NCBI GenBank assembly: GCA_037447655.1
Contig: JBBHKE010002217.1
Coordinates: 86,950-150,949, forward strand
Direction of reading: 5' to 3'
Source of the DNA: Zygnema cylindricum
Lineage: Eukaryota > Streptophyta > Zygnematophyceae > Zygnematales > Zygnemataceae
Length of the DNA: 64,000 bases
Part shown: piece by piece, positions 12,001-25,299 of the stretch
Numbering within the stretch: position 1 is the first letter of the stretch
Layout of the letters: each line of letters opens with the position of its first letter
Made by a program: the position numbers and the translations under genes
Notes under the pieces: model-generated
The model's database searches: none
The model's input: the letters and a program-made list of their open reading frames with translations, nothing else
Told to the model about the DNA's origin: nothing

Positions 12001-13770
12001 TTCACAATTCCGAAGAATTGCTTACAAGCCGTGACCGAATAAAATGTTGGGCCCATGCCTGCCCCGCGTGTTTTGACGTGGAGCGCGTTGAAGAATACGC
12101 ACCCTTCATTTCCACCTTGGTGGTCCAAGTAAGTAATTGTAGAGATCTTGAAATTAAATTCATGGCTAAAATGATGAGAGATATTTTTGTTTGCTCTTTC
12201 TTTTGAAAATGCATAACACATTTTGTTCTCATTCTTATGGGCAGGATGACGTTGTGCCACGTGTCAGTGGTGCTGCCCTCGAGGAATTAGCAGTTCGCTT
12301 GGATGGTATTAATGGGTGAGTGCGTTCCCCGTATATCTTGGACGTATTCGTGACATAGCGTGACACGCACCCATTGACTTAGATAGGAATTCGGGTGGCT
12401 TGAATTCGTTTGTTTTTTTTCTTTTGCTGTTTTTATTGCCGGCTTGTTGCACAAATATTCAAAATTCTCAAATGGGTACGCCAATGAGTTCGAGTTCACC
12501 GACAACTAAACCGAGCTAGAGTTGAATCTAGCCCCGCAAAGGACTTCAAATGCATCTACAATCGATCAATGCCTCGATATCTTACTGGAAAAGTTCGTTT
12601 TCCAAAATATAAGAGAACTAAAAATGAATCCGTTTCGAACATGCATAAACATTGTGATTATTGGCGAAAACATTCTCCGCCAGAGTTTCGTTTTTCGTCA
12701 TCCTCGACCCAGTCCCTCCATCCGTATAGTTTGTGGCTATTTTGTTCAAAGAGTGTACACTACCCACAAACCGGAAGAGCACAAATGGTCCTCTGGACAA
12801 TTGGCGCTTGCCCTTTAGATTAAACAAAATCAACCGCTCATATTTACTAAAAGCTAAAACTTATTATACCCCCAAAACTTAGGTCAAAAGAAATCCTTAC
12901 AGTTTAATTTCGGTTTTCGGTTTTGCTTCCAGCAATATGCTTTTCATGCCAATTTATTTTACCTGCAAAAACATAATTCATATTAGACGTGATATAATTT
13001 TACTAGACGTATCTATTGTTTTAGTGCGCACAGTACGGTCACCCAAGCCCTCATTTTTTGATGTATGGTTTATATGCCAATGTTGACCACCGATCATTTT
13101 AAGTTACAAACTTTAAATTTTAACTATTGTGTTGTCGTGTTTCATGTTTCCAGTTTCCAAAGGCTCTCCAGCTTTCTATTGGACAAAGTGAAGGAAGTTT
13201 TCGGGCCTAAAGATACTTCGGAGCGACTGACATTAAAAGGTGAGTACAATGCTTTGAAAATGTGACCTCTTTTGCTCCTTTGCTTAGTTACAGAAATGAA
13301 GTGAGGAATCTAAAAATAATCATCCTATCATCATACGATTGGAAAAGGCAACTAAAGAGGATTTGGGACCTTTTTGTTATAGTTTGGACAAATGTTTCAA
13401 TAAATTCCCTTTTTGTTTTATTTTCCTTTGCTTGTGTTTATCAGTCATTTTAACTGCGCCTGGAACTTTGCACCACATTATGAGAGGAAATTCTGGAGAG
13501 GACAGCCCCGATATTAGTGTCGAAGAAGCTTTGATGTTGGAATCCGACATTGTCTTCCGAGGATCAATCATCAGTGAGGAGTATAAAGAGAGCCTCAAAG
13601 AGCTTATTTCAAGCACGGAGATCAAAAAAGGAAATTACCAACTCATAAAAGCAGATACTAGTCAACCTCGATTTGACAAAATAATTGTTTCTGGAACAAT
13701 GATCACAGACCATTTGCCTGACACTTACAAACTTCAAATGCTCAAAATACTGAAAAAATATTATCTGTGA
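9090..13770 (+). pseudogene. Class 3 lipase, copy 1; ten exons, frameshift in exon 9
   Basis: The exons deduced from splice phase and comparison with copies 2 and 3 are 9090-9183, 9786-9960, 10061-10250, 10739-10911, 11278-11365, 11934-12128, 12245-12315, 13154-13239, about 13281-13368, and 13445-13770. Exon 4 carries SIRGSSNPVDWATDL. Exon 6 carries the nucleophile elbow TGHSLGAG with the catalytic Ser. Exon 7 begins DDVVPR with the likely Asp. The last exon carries TDHLPDTY with the likely His. In exon 9 one extra A (ATGAAGTGAGG against ATGAGTGAGG) makes a stop right after the ATG, so the product would lack the His exon. It also lacks one codon in exon 3. The family hydrolyses acylglycerols or related lipids; closest in layout are plant mono/diacylglycerol lipase-like proteins. 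The exon 2/3 junction is the least certain. Confidence 0.8.
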
Positions 13771-14440
13771 AATGAGAAAGGTGAGGGCCGGCCCGATTCT
13801 AGGTGATATATCTTTTAGCTTGAACGATTATGTGATCTGTTAAAAAAGAGCGAAAAGCTTACGTGTAAATAGCAATTCCCGATATTGACATAAAGGTCCA
13901 TAACTCGGAGCCCTTCAATTGACCGTGTTCGATTCTAACACGGAATGTTATTCACAAGATTTTCAACAGATCGATTAAACCATCTTAAGAAATTCATACA
14001 ATTGGAAATATTTATTTAACTTATCAACAACAAAAAAAAACATTATATTACTATAGCGGATGGGCTCTATTTGATGGATTACTAAAAAAATACATCGGTT
14101 ACGTGAAAATTTCTTTATTCATGTGTAATGCTGGTAATGTGTCACAAAGTTAGATAAAAAAGCCAGTAAGCAAATATCTTTAAGTAATGGAGTCGGCTTA
14201 TTTTTAAGTCTATGGTTTTTGGCTTACCTAGTGAGCAATGTCCTAAATGTTTCTTGTGTGGTGTGTAACCAGGTGATGATAGCTGGGTACATACGTTGTT
14301 GTATAGATATTTTTTGAAAGTTAAGTTTGATTTTATAAGCTGACGAAGATGTATTAGGATTGGGTAAAGCTTTTAAGTGACGATTGTTGCAGTACCTTGA
14401 TGTAATCGTAATGGATATTCTACAAGATATTTTTTTTTTC
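13771..14440. other. 3' flank of lipase copy 1
   Basis: AT-rich and gene-free. Its first part matches the 3' flanks of copies 2 and 3. About 300 bp (13,920-14,220) is specific to this unit, lacking at 21450 and 42180. The 3' UTR of the lipase should lie here; no single polyadenylation signal stands out. Confidence 0.6.
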
Positions 14441-14914
14441 GGGAAAATCTATCCGCTTTAATGTTGGCTTAAGTTGTTGATGAATGTTGCAATCAATCAT
14501 TTCGCTGAAGGCTTTGGTCATGGATACTCCTTACTGTTTCTTCGCGGGATATTGGTTTCCTGTTTGGTTATGTTTGTAGCGAGAAGCAATATGGTAACGC
14601 TTTTTAGTAACCTTTGTCTCTATACACGGTTTCTTATTTATTCACAAGATAGGTGTCACGGCAGATTTTTATCGAAGTAAAATAAAATTGTCATAGTTGA
14701 TCCTTTTAATCTACACACCAAAAGAATTTAGATTTCCCAAGTTGGATCAGAAACGTTCTAGATCAGTGCTTCCCACTAAAGCAAGACGATCGAGATAATT
14801 TTGCTTGAATGCATACGAAAAATTACTTGTCGTGCCAACGGTGGTATGCACTCATACACCATTAGAATAGAGTACTATCCTAGGTTGTGATAGGTAAAAC
14901 ATAAATGTAACGAC
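14441..14914. repeat. Array module T, second copy
   Basis: Near-copy of bases 1-470, marking the start of unit B. It is interrupted at 14915-14919 by the solo LTR and resumes at 16014. Confidence 0.8.
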
Positions 14915-14919
14915 CTTCT

Positions 14920-16008
14920 TGTTGTCCATAGCCTATTTCAGCCATGGATCACTCTCAGAAGCACCACAGACTACCCCTCAAACAGCTGTGTTTCAGATAG
15001 CACAGATTACTCCAAAATAAACAAAATCACCTCAAACTGCACCAATTTGCAGTATACTTTAGACAATATAAACTCCTAAAGTTACAGCCAAATCCACCAA
15101 GGACTCTAGTAGATATAAGCTCCAGAGTTTCCCAAAAACAGTTGATAGCTTTACAAACTAACCACTTAGACTTCTCACAGAATATTACAAAGATAACACA
15201 ATAGAATGAAACTGTACACACATATAGATTCTATATCATAGAATAACTTCACAAAGTTTCACATGAAAACACCAAACAGAGTGATCGCACTAACAGGTCA
15301 AAGATGCAGAAAACAGTCTGCCATTGCTTTGATAAACTTGACTGTGATAATCAAAATACTCTAAGTTCTACAAGCTATACTCCGAGAGTTCACTACTGAA
15401 TGTACGGTGGCGTACTAGCCGTACGGTATCTACCATCTACCTAAACTATTGTGAGTATACCCTAATAATTCGAGGTATGTCAGAATGAACAAAGCTACAC
15501 TAATAAACTAATTAGCAAAAAGATAAACTTTTGTTGTACAGAATATTTACACCGACACCTCCGCAAAATCCGCATACTAGGCGTCAACTTGCTTAGTTAC
15601 TTAGATCTTCTTATGAATCTTCGTCCGCCGACTTGATTTATACCAATCGCAGTTGCGTTGTCCCGTACCAGATCATATTCATATTATCCGCAGCTGCATC
15701 AGCTGCGTTGTCCGTACGGATCATATCCAAAATAGCCGCAGCTGCGTTGTCCTGTCCGCGTCGCAGGTGCGCCGTACCGGCGGCGCCTTTTTCAACATTT
15801 CGTTTATTCCACATCGGATCGCTTTGCGATCCGCTGTCCATTTTTCAATGCTTGTTCACGCCACTCAATGAGTCCCTTACGTCACTTTAGGTATATGCGT
15901 ACGTTCGCTCCCCCAACCCGTGAATCAATTCGAACCTATATATTAAATCCAATGAGCAATTACACACGAACTATCGCGTACGCACAATACTGACTTTTTA
16001 AAACAACA
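14920..16008. mobile_element. Solo LTR, 1089 bp, with CTTCT target duplication
   Basis: It starts TGTTGTCC and ends AAAACAACA, giving the TG...CA ends of an LTR. It is flanked by CTTCT on both sides (14915-14919 and 16009-16013). The matching position in the other units (around 475, 22146 and 42880) is uninterrupted. A TATA-like run (TATATATTAAATCC) lies near 15941. No gag or pol is present, so this is a solo LTR left by recombination between two LTRs. A related LTR lies reversed at about 62470-63130. Superfamily is undetermined, because no primer-binding site or coding region is available. Confidence 0.85.
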
Positions 16009-16013
16009 CTTCT

Positions 16014-16900
16014 TTCTCAGATGCCCAACAACACTTCTTTCTCAGATGCCCTAAAATATTGTGTACTTTTCTTCCAGAAGCTAAGTAATAACTCTGGAGA
16101 TGAACATTTAAATAAATTTGATAAAAAAAACACGACAAGGAAATGATACGGTTTCAAAACTAACTCCGTTGAAGGTGAGATTTTGAGAGTATCCTAGAAA
16201 GTGCATGATTGACTTTACGGAAGACTGAAAATATATTTATGATTTAAAGTTATGAACCATGCACAAACTTTCTAATGAGGATAAATTCCGGACGTTTACC
16301 AGATTTTTTGAGAACAATGGATAATAGATCGGCAAAATTGTCAATAGCAACCAAATTGAACTCCGTAAATTTTTTTTATACTTTCAACGACTGGATTTGC
16401 ATTATCGTGAACCGAAATTCACAGTGTTAGTTGTCAGTCTGCAAAAAAATGACTTTTGCATCAAGTTCTTCAAATCAAGCGCTTCAAGGTCTCCAAAAGA
16501 TAGAATTTCGAGACGTATATCATGGGTTGATGTATCAGATAAAATAAGCAAATTTTCTTCGTTAGTAAACTCAAATGGTGTTAGCTCTTGTTGGGGAGAC
16601 ATATTGAATACTTTTTTGATTGTGGGAAAATCTTAGGAAAAGAGTAAATAGGAAAATTGAACTACTGACGGGCGGGCGGCAATGGTTTGGTATATGTTTT
16701 GATGTTCAGAAAAATAGTTTTGTTCTTCTGGTCTCTATGCTCAGATTGAATTTCCACGTTTAGAGTCAGCTCTAAATATAAAATGTAAGGTTTTGCAAAT
16801 GGTTTGGTATGTGTTTTAATGTTTTTTTGGTCTCTACGCTCAGAGTAAGGGCTCACGTTTAGAGTCAACCCCAAATATTGAATGGAATCAAATGCACTTC
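16014..16900 (-). pseudogene. Reversed lipase promoter/exon 1 cassette, type I, copy b
   Basis: The exon-like stretch runs from ATG at 16602 to about 16490 and begins MSPQQELTPFEF. A deletion relative to copy a has removed the end of the exon and its donor, joining GGAGAC directly to downstream intron DNA. A 25-bp tandem duplication at about 16003-16052 copies the LTR end, the target duplication and some flank. Confidence 0.6.
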
Positions 16901-17633
16901 TGGCTCTCGAAATGGGACCGAAAAGAAAATACGCTCAATTTTTTGTTGGATATCAATGTGTAAATCTATGTTCAGTTACGTTCTGGCAAAATGGCGTTTT
17001 TCTGTTGTTTCATATTATCGTCGCATCAGTTTAATGTTGCGTTTTTGTACTATTACTATTTGGTCCTGTACGTTTCTGCAGTTATTTAGTGCGTAGAACT
17101 CTTTTGGTTGTTCGCACATAATTGTAGGTTATTGTTTCGGAGACTTTATGTTTTGTTAGGCGTGGCGTTTTTGGTACCGCACGCCAAGTGTCTTGTACGG
17201 TACACGCTCACGTTTCATTCGTGCGGCGTTTTCTTAACCATTTTGCTTTGCCCTTTTTCTAATAGGGCAAAGCATTGTAGTCGCATTCGTCTCTGATGAC
17301 AACGATAATTGATCGTCGATTGTTTTTGTGTAACATCGTGAATTGTTGAGTGATTTGAGTTTTGATTGGCTTTGTCATGGTCCAATTTTGATGTAAAATA
17401 GAGACACGTGGTACAATCCTATTTGTTGTTTCGCGTGGATGTAGTGGTAACGATTCGCGGTACTGTACGGTACAGTACCACTGTCGCTCGTAGAGAATCT
17501 GCCAATCGGTGAAAGCCAAAAAGTACAGATTTTCAATATGGTCGGCCGCCGTGCATCGCGCTGTGCTGATTATTTCAGCATGGACGTGACCGTCAACAAT
17601 CGAACTGAACCGACTATTTCCAGCGTGGCTGAG
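16901..17633. other. Unit B junction DNA upstream of truncated lipase copy 2
   Basis: Bases 17100-17220 match 1610-1740. From about 17220 to 17633 the DNA has no counterpart in the window. It replaces the promoter, exon 1 and exon 2 seen in copies 1 and 3, and homology to those copies begins exactly at GCTGAG, the presumed exon 3 acceptor. No gene is recognised. Confidence 0.6.
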
Positions 17634-20600
17634 AATTGGGCTTGAATACTTCTCTGCAACAATCGGCCCTATAGATGATTTTTTGCATTTGCCTAATAAA
17701 TGGGGGCGAAGGGAATACAGAAATGAGCTTAAGGAAATTAATTACTGGCTGCGATTGGCGTTGGAGGCCTATTCTATAACAGATGATGATACAGAAGAAA
17801 AGCAAAATCTGGCGAAAAACCTTGGGGTAAATTTCGAAATCTTATCGAGACCTTTTTTTTTTTTTGAATGTCTAATAGGAATTGCAGTGTATGGAGTCAA
17901 TGTCACGAATTGCAAAGTTGGTTCAAAATTAGTGTGGATTGATTCTGGTCCCGCACTAAGACGCACTTTAGATTTGAGTCGTACGTTTTGGTTTTTCAAT
18001 CGTACGCTTTGTTTCGACCGAACTTCTGTACGGCATCATAGACAATTGCAAGAAAAAACTTTAAAAAGTATCGAAGCCTGGAGTAATAAAATAATTTGCA
18101 GTGGAGAAAAATATGTTGTTGTGCCTTTGAGATTTATGTTGTGACAATGATCTACATGATTTTGGAATTGGGTTAAGTTAATCTGGGCTTTTGTATATTT
18201 TTTTTTGTGCGCGTTTTATAAAAGTTTCCTTTCGTGATCATTCTAACATCCTCCTGTTTTTAAGTAATAGATGTCTTCTGAGACACTTTTCAACATTAAT
18301 ATTTTTGCAGATTGAAGAAAAAGACATTTTGTTTCAAGGATATTCATCAGCATATACGAAACCGGCGTATTTCAAAGCAATTAATCATCAGCAAAAATGT
18401 TTGGTTATATCAATTCGAGGATCTAGTAATCTTGTCGATTGGGCCACCGACCTCACTTCTTACTCCGTACAATTCAAAGATAGGTAGGAACAAATCATAT
18501 CACCATCCACAACCAATGCAAGTTTGAACATAATTCTAATGAAAAAATAATGTGGCCCACATTATCGATGGTGAGGGCATGAATTAGTGTAAATATCCAA
18601 AAAAAAATGGCCAAACTATCGATTGAAAAAGGTCAAAACTTTTAGAATTTTTCTCCAAAACAACAATAACAACCCCTTGTCATCAGTAAGATTTTTGGAT
18701 TGTGTCTATGTGATTTTGGTTACATTATTTTGGCACTTTGCGTGTGAAATGTATGGTTTGGAGTGAGGTGTTTTCTCTGTAAATGTGATCAGAAACATTC
18801 AGCCGATATTTTTGGGTTTTATTCTTCTTTTTTATGTTAATTGTAACAGGTACTTCCATGAAGGAATGCTTGAGGCCGCAAAATGGCTTTTCGGAGAAGA
18901 ATTTCAAAATCTGCAAGAATTTTTCAATAAACATGAGGTTATATGCACCCATCGCTTTGTTTTTATCTAAAAATTAAGCAATTCAGGATTTTTCGAATGA
19001 AGTTTTGTTCTGGATTTAATGTGGTGAATTATTTCACTTCTTAGGATGATGCTTGGTTATTAATCTTTCCATTTTCATTCTTCTAGTATGTTGTATGTTG
19101 GAAAAATCGTTTATATCTTACAAGTTAATTTAGATGGTGATGAAAATACACATTCAATGAAGTTTGAATCCGTATACACAGAAAATTCAAGCTTAATCTA
19201 GATAAACATCAGCAACATTGAAACAAAGGGTATCACATTTTTGATAGAATTTGGCCTAGAGCACTTTCTGTGTGGATATTACATTATTGGTAAAATTTAT
19301 TTGGACGTGTGGATGAGACTTGAGTCAAGAAACCCACACTTGAAATGCAAATTAGTGTGGTGAGGCTGCAAACGAGCTTGCTAAAAGTAATCGAACTAAG
19401 CGTGAGTGCGCAGTTCGGGCTAGTTAGAGATTTATCTTTTCTCTTGAAATTCATTATATTTTCTGATTGTTTTTTTTTAATCCCTTTGCAGGATTATGGT
19501 CTTGTGTTAACTGGACATTCCCTGGGGGCTGGCGTAGCCTCTATCCTTACATTTATTCTTCACAATTCCGATGAATTGCCTATAAGCCGTGACCGAATAA
19601 AATGTTGGGCCTATGCCTGCCCCGCGTGTTTTGACGTGGAGCGCGTTGAAGAATACGCACCCTTCATTTCCACCTTGGTGGTCCAAGTAAGTAATTGTAG
19701 AGATCTTGAAATTAAATTCATGGCTAAAATGATGAGAGAAATTTTTGTTTTCTATTTCGTTTGAAAATACATAACACATTTTGTTCTCATTCTTATGGGC
19801 AGGATGACATTGTGCCACGTGTCAGTGGTGCTGCCCTCGAGGAATTAGCAGTTCGCTTAGATGGTATTAATGGGTGAGTTCGTTCCCCAAAGATCTTGGA
19901 CGTATTCGTGACATAGTGTGACATGCACCCATTGACTTAGATAGGGATTCGGGTGGCTTAAATTCGTTTTTTTTTTTTTTTTTTGCTGTTTTTATTGCCG
20001 GCTTGTTGCAAAAATATTCAAAATTCTCAAATGGGTACGCCAATAAGTTCAAGTTCACGGACAATTAAACCGAGCTAGAGTTGAATCTAGCTCTGTAAAG
20101 GACTTCAGAATCTACAAACGATTAATACCTCGATATCTTACTGGAAAAGTTCGTTTTCCAAAATGTAAGAGAACTAAAATTGAATCTGTTTCGAACATGC
20201 ATAAACATTGTGACTATTGGTGAAAACATTGTCCGCCAGAATTTCGTGTTTTGGCATCCTCGACGCAATCACTCCATCATAGTTTGTGGCTATTGTGTTC
20301 AAAAAGTACACTACCCCACAAGCCGGAAGTGCACAAATGGTCCTCTGGACAATTGGCACTTACCCTTTAGATTAAATAAAATCACCCGCTCATATTTGCT
20401 AAAAGCTAAAACTTATTTTACCCCCAAAAATTAGGTCAAACGAAATCCTCACAGTTTAATTTCGGTTTTCAGTTTTGCTTCCAGCAATATGCTTTTCATG
20501 CCATTTTATTTTACTTGCAAAAAAATAATGCATATTAGACGTGATATTTTTTTACTAGACGTATCGATTGTTTTAGTGCGCGCAGTACGGTCACACAAGA

Positions 20601-21323
20601 CCTCAATTTTTAATGTACGGGTTGTATTCCAATGTTGACCACCAATCATTTTAAATTTCAAATTTTAAATTTTAAATATTGTGCTGTCTTGTTTCATGGT
20701 TCCAGTTTCCAAAGGCTCTCCAGCTTTCTATTGGACAAAGTGAAGGAAGTTTTCGGGCCCAAAGATACTTCTGAGCGACTGGAATTAGAAGGTGAGTACA
20801 ATGCTTTGAAAATGTGACCTCTTTTGCTCTTTTGCTTAGTTACAGAAATGAGTGAGGAATCTAAAAATAATATTCCTATCATTATACGATTGGAAAAGGC
20901 AACTAAAGAGGATTCGCGACCTTTTTGTTATAGTTTGGACAAATGTTTCCATAAATTCCCTTTTTGTTTTTTTTTTTCCTTTGCGGGTGTTTATCAGTCA
21001 TTTTAACTGCGCCTGGAACTTTGCACCACATTATGAGAGGGAATCCTGGAGAGGACAGCCCCGATATTAGTGTCGAAGAAGCTTTGATGTTGGAATCCGA
21101 TATCGTCTTCCGAGGATCAATCATCAGTGAGGAGTATATAGAGAGCCTCAAAGAGCTTATTTCAAGCACGGAGATCAAAAAAGGAAATTACCAACTCATA
21201 AAAGCAGAGACTGATGAACCTCGATTTGACAAAATAATTGTTTCTGGAACAATGATCACAGACCATTTGCCTAACACTTACAAACTTCAAATGCTCAAAA
21301 TACTGAAAAAATATTATCTGTGA
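17634..21323 (+). pseudogene. Class 3 lipase, copy 2; 5'-truncated
   Basis: Exons 3-10 are present at 17634-17826, 18311-18483, 18850-18937, 19492-19686, 19803-19873, 20706-20791, 20840-20926 and 20998-21323. All lengths and phases equal those of copy 3, and no internal stop was found. TGHSLGAG, DDIVPR and TDHLPNTY are intact. Exons 1 and 2 are missing and replaced by unrelated DNA, so the N-terminal 90 or so residues are lost unless new upstream exons are used. The body is nearly identical to copy 3; differences include D/H before GLVLTG and SDELPI/SEELPI. It could be expressed from a new promoter, but a truncated pseudogene is more likely. Confidence 0.8.
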
Positions 21324-22160
21324 AATAGTTGAAAGGTGAGGGCCGGGCCGATTCTAGGTGATTTATTTTTTAGCTTGAACGGTTATGTGATTCGTTAAAA
21401 AAGAGCGGAAAGCTTACGTGTAAATAACAGTTCCAGAAATTGACAAAAGGTCCGTAACTTGGAGTAGTGAGCAATGTTTTGAATTGTTTCTTGTGTCGAG
21501 TGTAATTAGGGTATGACTTAACTGGGTTTATATGCTGTTGTATAGATATATGTTGAAAGTTTGATTCTATAAGCTGACGAAGATGTCTTAGGATCGGGTA
21601 AAGCTTTTAAGTGACGATTGTTGCAATACTTTGATGTAATTGTAATGGATATTCTACAAGATTTTTTTTTTGGGAAAATCTGTCCACTTTAATGTTTACT
21701 TAAAGTTGTTGATGAATGTTGCAATCAATCATTTCGCTGAAGGCTTTGGTCATGGATAACCCTTACTGTTCTTCGCGGGATATTGGTTTCCTGTTTGGTT
21801 ATGTTTGTAATGAGAAGCAACATGGTACAACTTTTTAGTAAACTTTGTCTCTATACATGGTTTCTGATTTATTCACAAGATAGATGTCAGGGCTGATTTT
21901 TATTGTAGTAAAAATAAATTGTCATAGATGATCCTTTTAGTCTACACACCAAAAGAATTTAGATTTCCCAAGTTGGATGAGAAACGTTCTAGGTCACTAC
22001 TTCCCACTAGAGTAAGACGATCGAGATAATTTTGCTTGAATGCATACGAAGAATTACTTGTCGTGCCAATGGTGGTATGCACTCGTACATCATTGGAACA
22101 GAGTACTAGCCTAGGTGGTGATAGGTAAACCATAAAGGTAACGACTGTCTTTCTCAGATG
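21324..22160. repeat. 3' flank of lipase copy 2 and module T, third copy
   Basis: Near-identical to 42057-42893 at a constant offset of 20,733. Module T starts at about 21671 with GGGAAAATCTGTCC. No gene is recognised. Confidence 0.8.
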
Positions 22161-23170
22161 CCCTAAAATGTTGTGTACTTTTCTTCCAGAAGCTAAGTAA
22201 GAACTCTGGAGATGAACATTTAAATAAATTTGATAAAAAAACATGACAAGGAAATTATACGGTTTCAAAACTAGCTCCGTTGAAGGTGAGATTTTGAGAG
22301 TATCCTAGAAAGTGCATGATTGAATTTACGGAAGACGGAAAATATATTTATGATTTAAAGTTATGAACCGTGCACAAACTTTATAATGAGGATAAATTCC
22401 GGACATTTACCAGAATTTTTGAGAACAATGGATAATAGATCGGCAAAATTGTCAATAGCAACCAAATTGAACTCCATAAATTTTTTTTATACTTTCAACG
22501 GCTGGATTTGCATTCTCGTGAACTGAAATTCACAGTGTTAGTTTTCAGTCTGCAAAATAATAACTTTTGCATCAAGTTCTTCAAATCATGTTAGATTTCC
22601 TAGAAATCCGGGATTCGGTATTCGGCAATCCAACAAATCAAGCGCTTCAAGTTCTTGTCATGCCTTCCCAAGAAGAAGGGCGAACTGAATCAAGGTCGTC
22701 AAGTAAAAAAGAGCATACATCTCCAAAAGATAGAATTTCGAGAGGTATATGTATAAGATAAAATAAGCAAATTTTCTTCGTCAGTAAACTCAAACGGTGT
22801 TGGTTCATGTTCGGGAGACATATTGAATACTATTTTGATCGTGGGAAAATCTTGGTAAAAGAGTAATTATGAAAATTGAACTACTGACTAGCGGGCGGCA
22901 ATGGTTTGGTATATGTTTTGATGTTTAAAAAAAATAGTTTTGTTCTTCTGGTTTCTACGCTCAAATTGAATTTCCACGTTTAGAGTCAGCTCTAAATATA
23001 GAATGTATGGTTTGGTAAATGGTTTGGTATGTGTTTTGATGTTTTTTTGGTCTCTAAGCTCAGAGCAAGGGCTCACGTTTAGAGTCAATCCCAAATATTG
23101 AATGGAATCAAATGCACTTATGGCTCTCGAAATGGGACTGAAAAGAAAATACGCTCAATCTTCAAGCCTC
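22161..23170 (-). pseudogene. Reversed lipase promoter/exon 1 cassette, type I, copy c
   Basis: ATG at 22821 on the - strand opens a peptide beginning MSPEHEPTPFEF. A roughly 13-base deletion (GGTATATGTATAAG against the longer form in copy a) shifts the frame after NLLILS. It shares this lesion with copy d at 43555, as expected from their common duplication. Confidence 0.6.
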
Positions 23171-24300
23171 AAAATGGAAATTGGTATTGTATGCACTGTA
23201 TTAGTGTTTCAGGAATAATATAGTACGTAGCTAGCAGATATCGTGTTTGTACAGGTCTTCTGGATCAGCGGTCTCACATTGAAAATAGGACAGGTGTGTA
23301 CGGAGAAAAGATGTTGTAACTTACACTAATAGCGATGCAGGGTGTACTGCACAATCTGAAACCCTGATTCTCTAATAGGACCACGAGACTTGTGTAAAGG
23401 GACACCGCCCAGATTTGATTATTGGGGAACTGGCCATCATTTCATCGGCACAATCGACAAAATAAGGTCAAACACGACACTGCCGTACAGTACACTTCTG
23501 TTCCGCATTTGGCTGGTCAACTCCAATTAGACGGCAAACCTGAAAGAGCCGGCGACCGGCAAATGTTTGTTAGAGCCGGCGACCGTCAACTGTTTGTTAG
23601 GTTATGCATTGTGGGAATTGTGGCCTGCCCTATTTAAGTGTTTGTACGGCGGGTCTAGATCACTGTACGGTTATGTGTCGCGGTGATCGTAGTGCTCTTT
23701 GTTGCGAGGTACTACTTTGCCGTTGTACTTTGCCGGCGCGCGTTTCGCGCGTCGCGGCTGATTGGTTAATTTGTACTTAGGTACTTGCGGTTCATTTGAG
23801 GTCTTGCGTCTTATTGGTTCATTTATATTAAGGTACTTGTTGGCTCACTTGAGGTCTTTGTTGCGCTACATTGGAGAATCGGGCGTCCGCGAGAATTGAC
23901 AATGTTTCGCATCGCGACGCACGATTCTATTTCGATTCGATGTGGCGGTTTGTCCTTTGAGTTGCGGCGTACATTTGTACCGCCGATACTGTTTCAATCT
24001 GTCGCGGAGTTTTGGTTTACGTTCGCGTACGGATATTTTACGGAAAATGTACGGAATTTGACGAAATAATACATTGCACTTCCTAGTACTTTTTGTCCGG
24101 TAAACTGAACAGGAATGTGATGCAAAATGTACAGAGTTTTACCGAGTATGTACGGACTTTTATGAAAAGAGACGTTGTAGTGTTGCACCATTTGCGCGCG
24201 GTAAGTTTACATTCTGCACGATCGTCTTCTTCATTTTTTTTTAGAGAAGCTGCCATGAAAACGAATCTTCAAGAAAGCCGCCATTACTGACCCCACGGAA
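23171..24300. repeat. Array segment Y, copy in unit C (uninterrupted)
   Basis: The most complete form of segment Y. At about 23810 it shows the unoccupied TTA site of the 2748-4300 element. At about 24020 it shows the unoccupied site of the TA-flanked MITE found at 44721. It carries the GAGCCGGCGACCG repeat at 23546-23600. No gene is recognised. Confidence 0.7.
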
Positions 24301-24307
24301 TTGGTTA

Positions 24308-25244
24308 GTGAAACTGCCGTTCAAGCCGTTGTCAAAGCAGTTACAAACCTCGACAGAAGCAACCATGCCTAAAAATCAAGGAGAGGAGTGGGAGCACGTT
24401 AAGGCTCTAAACAGTGGGATTCTTGTAGCCAACCGATTATATGTTTGTATTTACCGCAACTTCGAATATGACACTCAAGCCATTAGGATCAAAAATCATC
24501 TCCTAGGAAATGTCAAGAGTGGGGGGATAAGATCTTGCACATTGTGTCCAACCAAGGTGAATGAGGAGTTTAGTGCTTCTAAAAACGAAACATCGACTAT
24601 TTTCTCTCAGAAGCGTGTAATGTGCGACCTAGATGAATTGATTAGTAGTTGTCCACCGATTCCGAGTACCAAAGTAAAAGGTGAGCAAACGGAAAAAAAA
24701 TGCATTTAACATGCATAACAACAACGAGGTAGGTTTAGCCTGGGCCACGGCTTTCTTCACCAATAGATTGTCGTTCTGACTTTAATATGACCCATATTTT
24801 AAGGCATGGGTGAAGAAGACAAGAGATATAGGGGGGTCTTACAAGTTACCTTACCAGAGTGCCATGGGAAATCGTCTCCTATTAGAGACCGAGGTGAATG
24901 AAATTAAAGATTTGGCGAGTTACGTGGAAACTATTGATTTCACTGGTGCCACGATCACATCAAGCAGTTGTTGACAATCCTCTCCTAAATATTCTCGTTG
25001 TCAACCCAAAGGTGACATATTCTTGACGACAAAAGACACTAGTGGACGAATCAAGGACGCCAACTACAGTTGTAAGGTGTTGGAAAAGCGAGTACTTACG
25101 GTAGGGGTGGAGCATGTGGTGTGGATAGTTACAGGTTTTGCCCTTGTGAACAAGGCTACAGCCTCGTTGCTCATGGAAAAGCATCTTTCGATCACGTGGA
25201 CGCCATGCGCTGCACATATGTTTGACTTGATGTTAGAGGATTAG
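24308..25244 (+). mobile_element. hAT transposase relic (BED finger, then DUF659), copy C
   Basis: Frame 24308-24709 carries a BED-like finger: GEEWEHVKALN, then YVCIYRNFEYDTQAIRIKNHL and RSCTLCP. Its second Cys has become Arg (CIYR, where the inverted copy keeps CIYC). Frame 25023-25244 carries the DUF659 signature: DTSGRIKDANYSCKVLE, VWIVTGFALVNKA and WTPCAAHMFDLMLED. The two frames are separated by stops and frame changes, so no full transposase can be made. DUF659 normally forms part of the RNase H-like core in these hAT-derived proteins. Confidence 0.75.
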
Positions 25245-25299
25245 AGTAGGTTGACATTTATCTCCACACTTGTCCGTGAGGCAAAAGAGGTTCTAAAAT

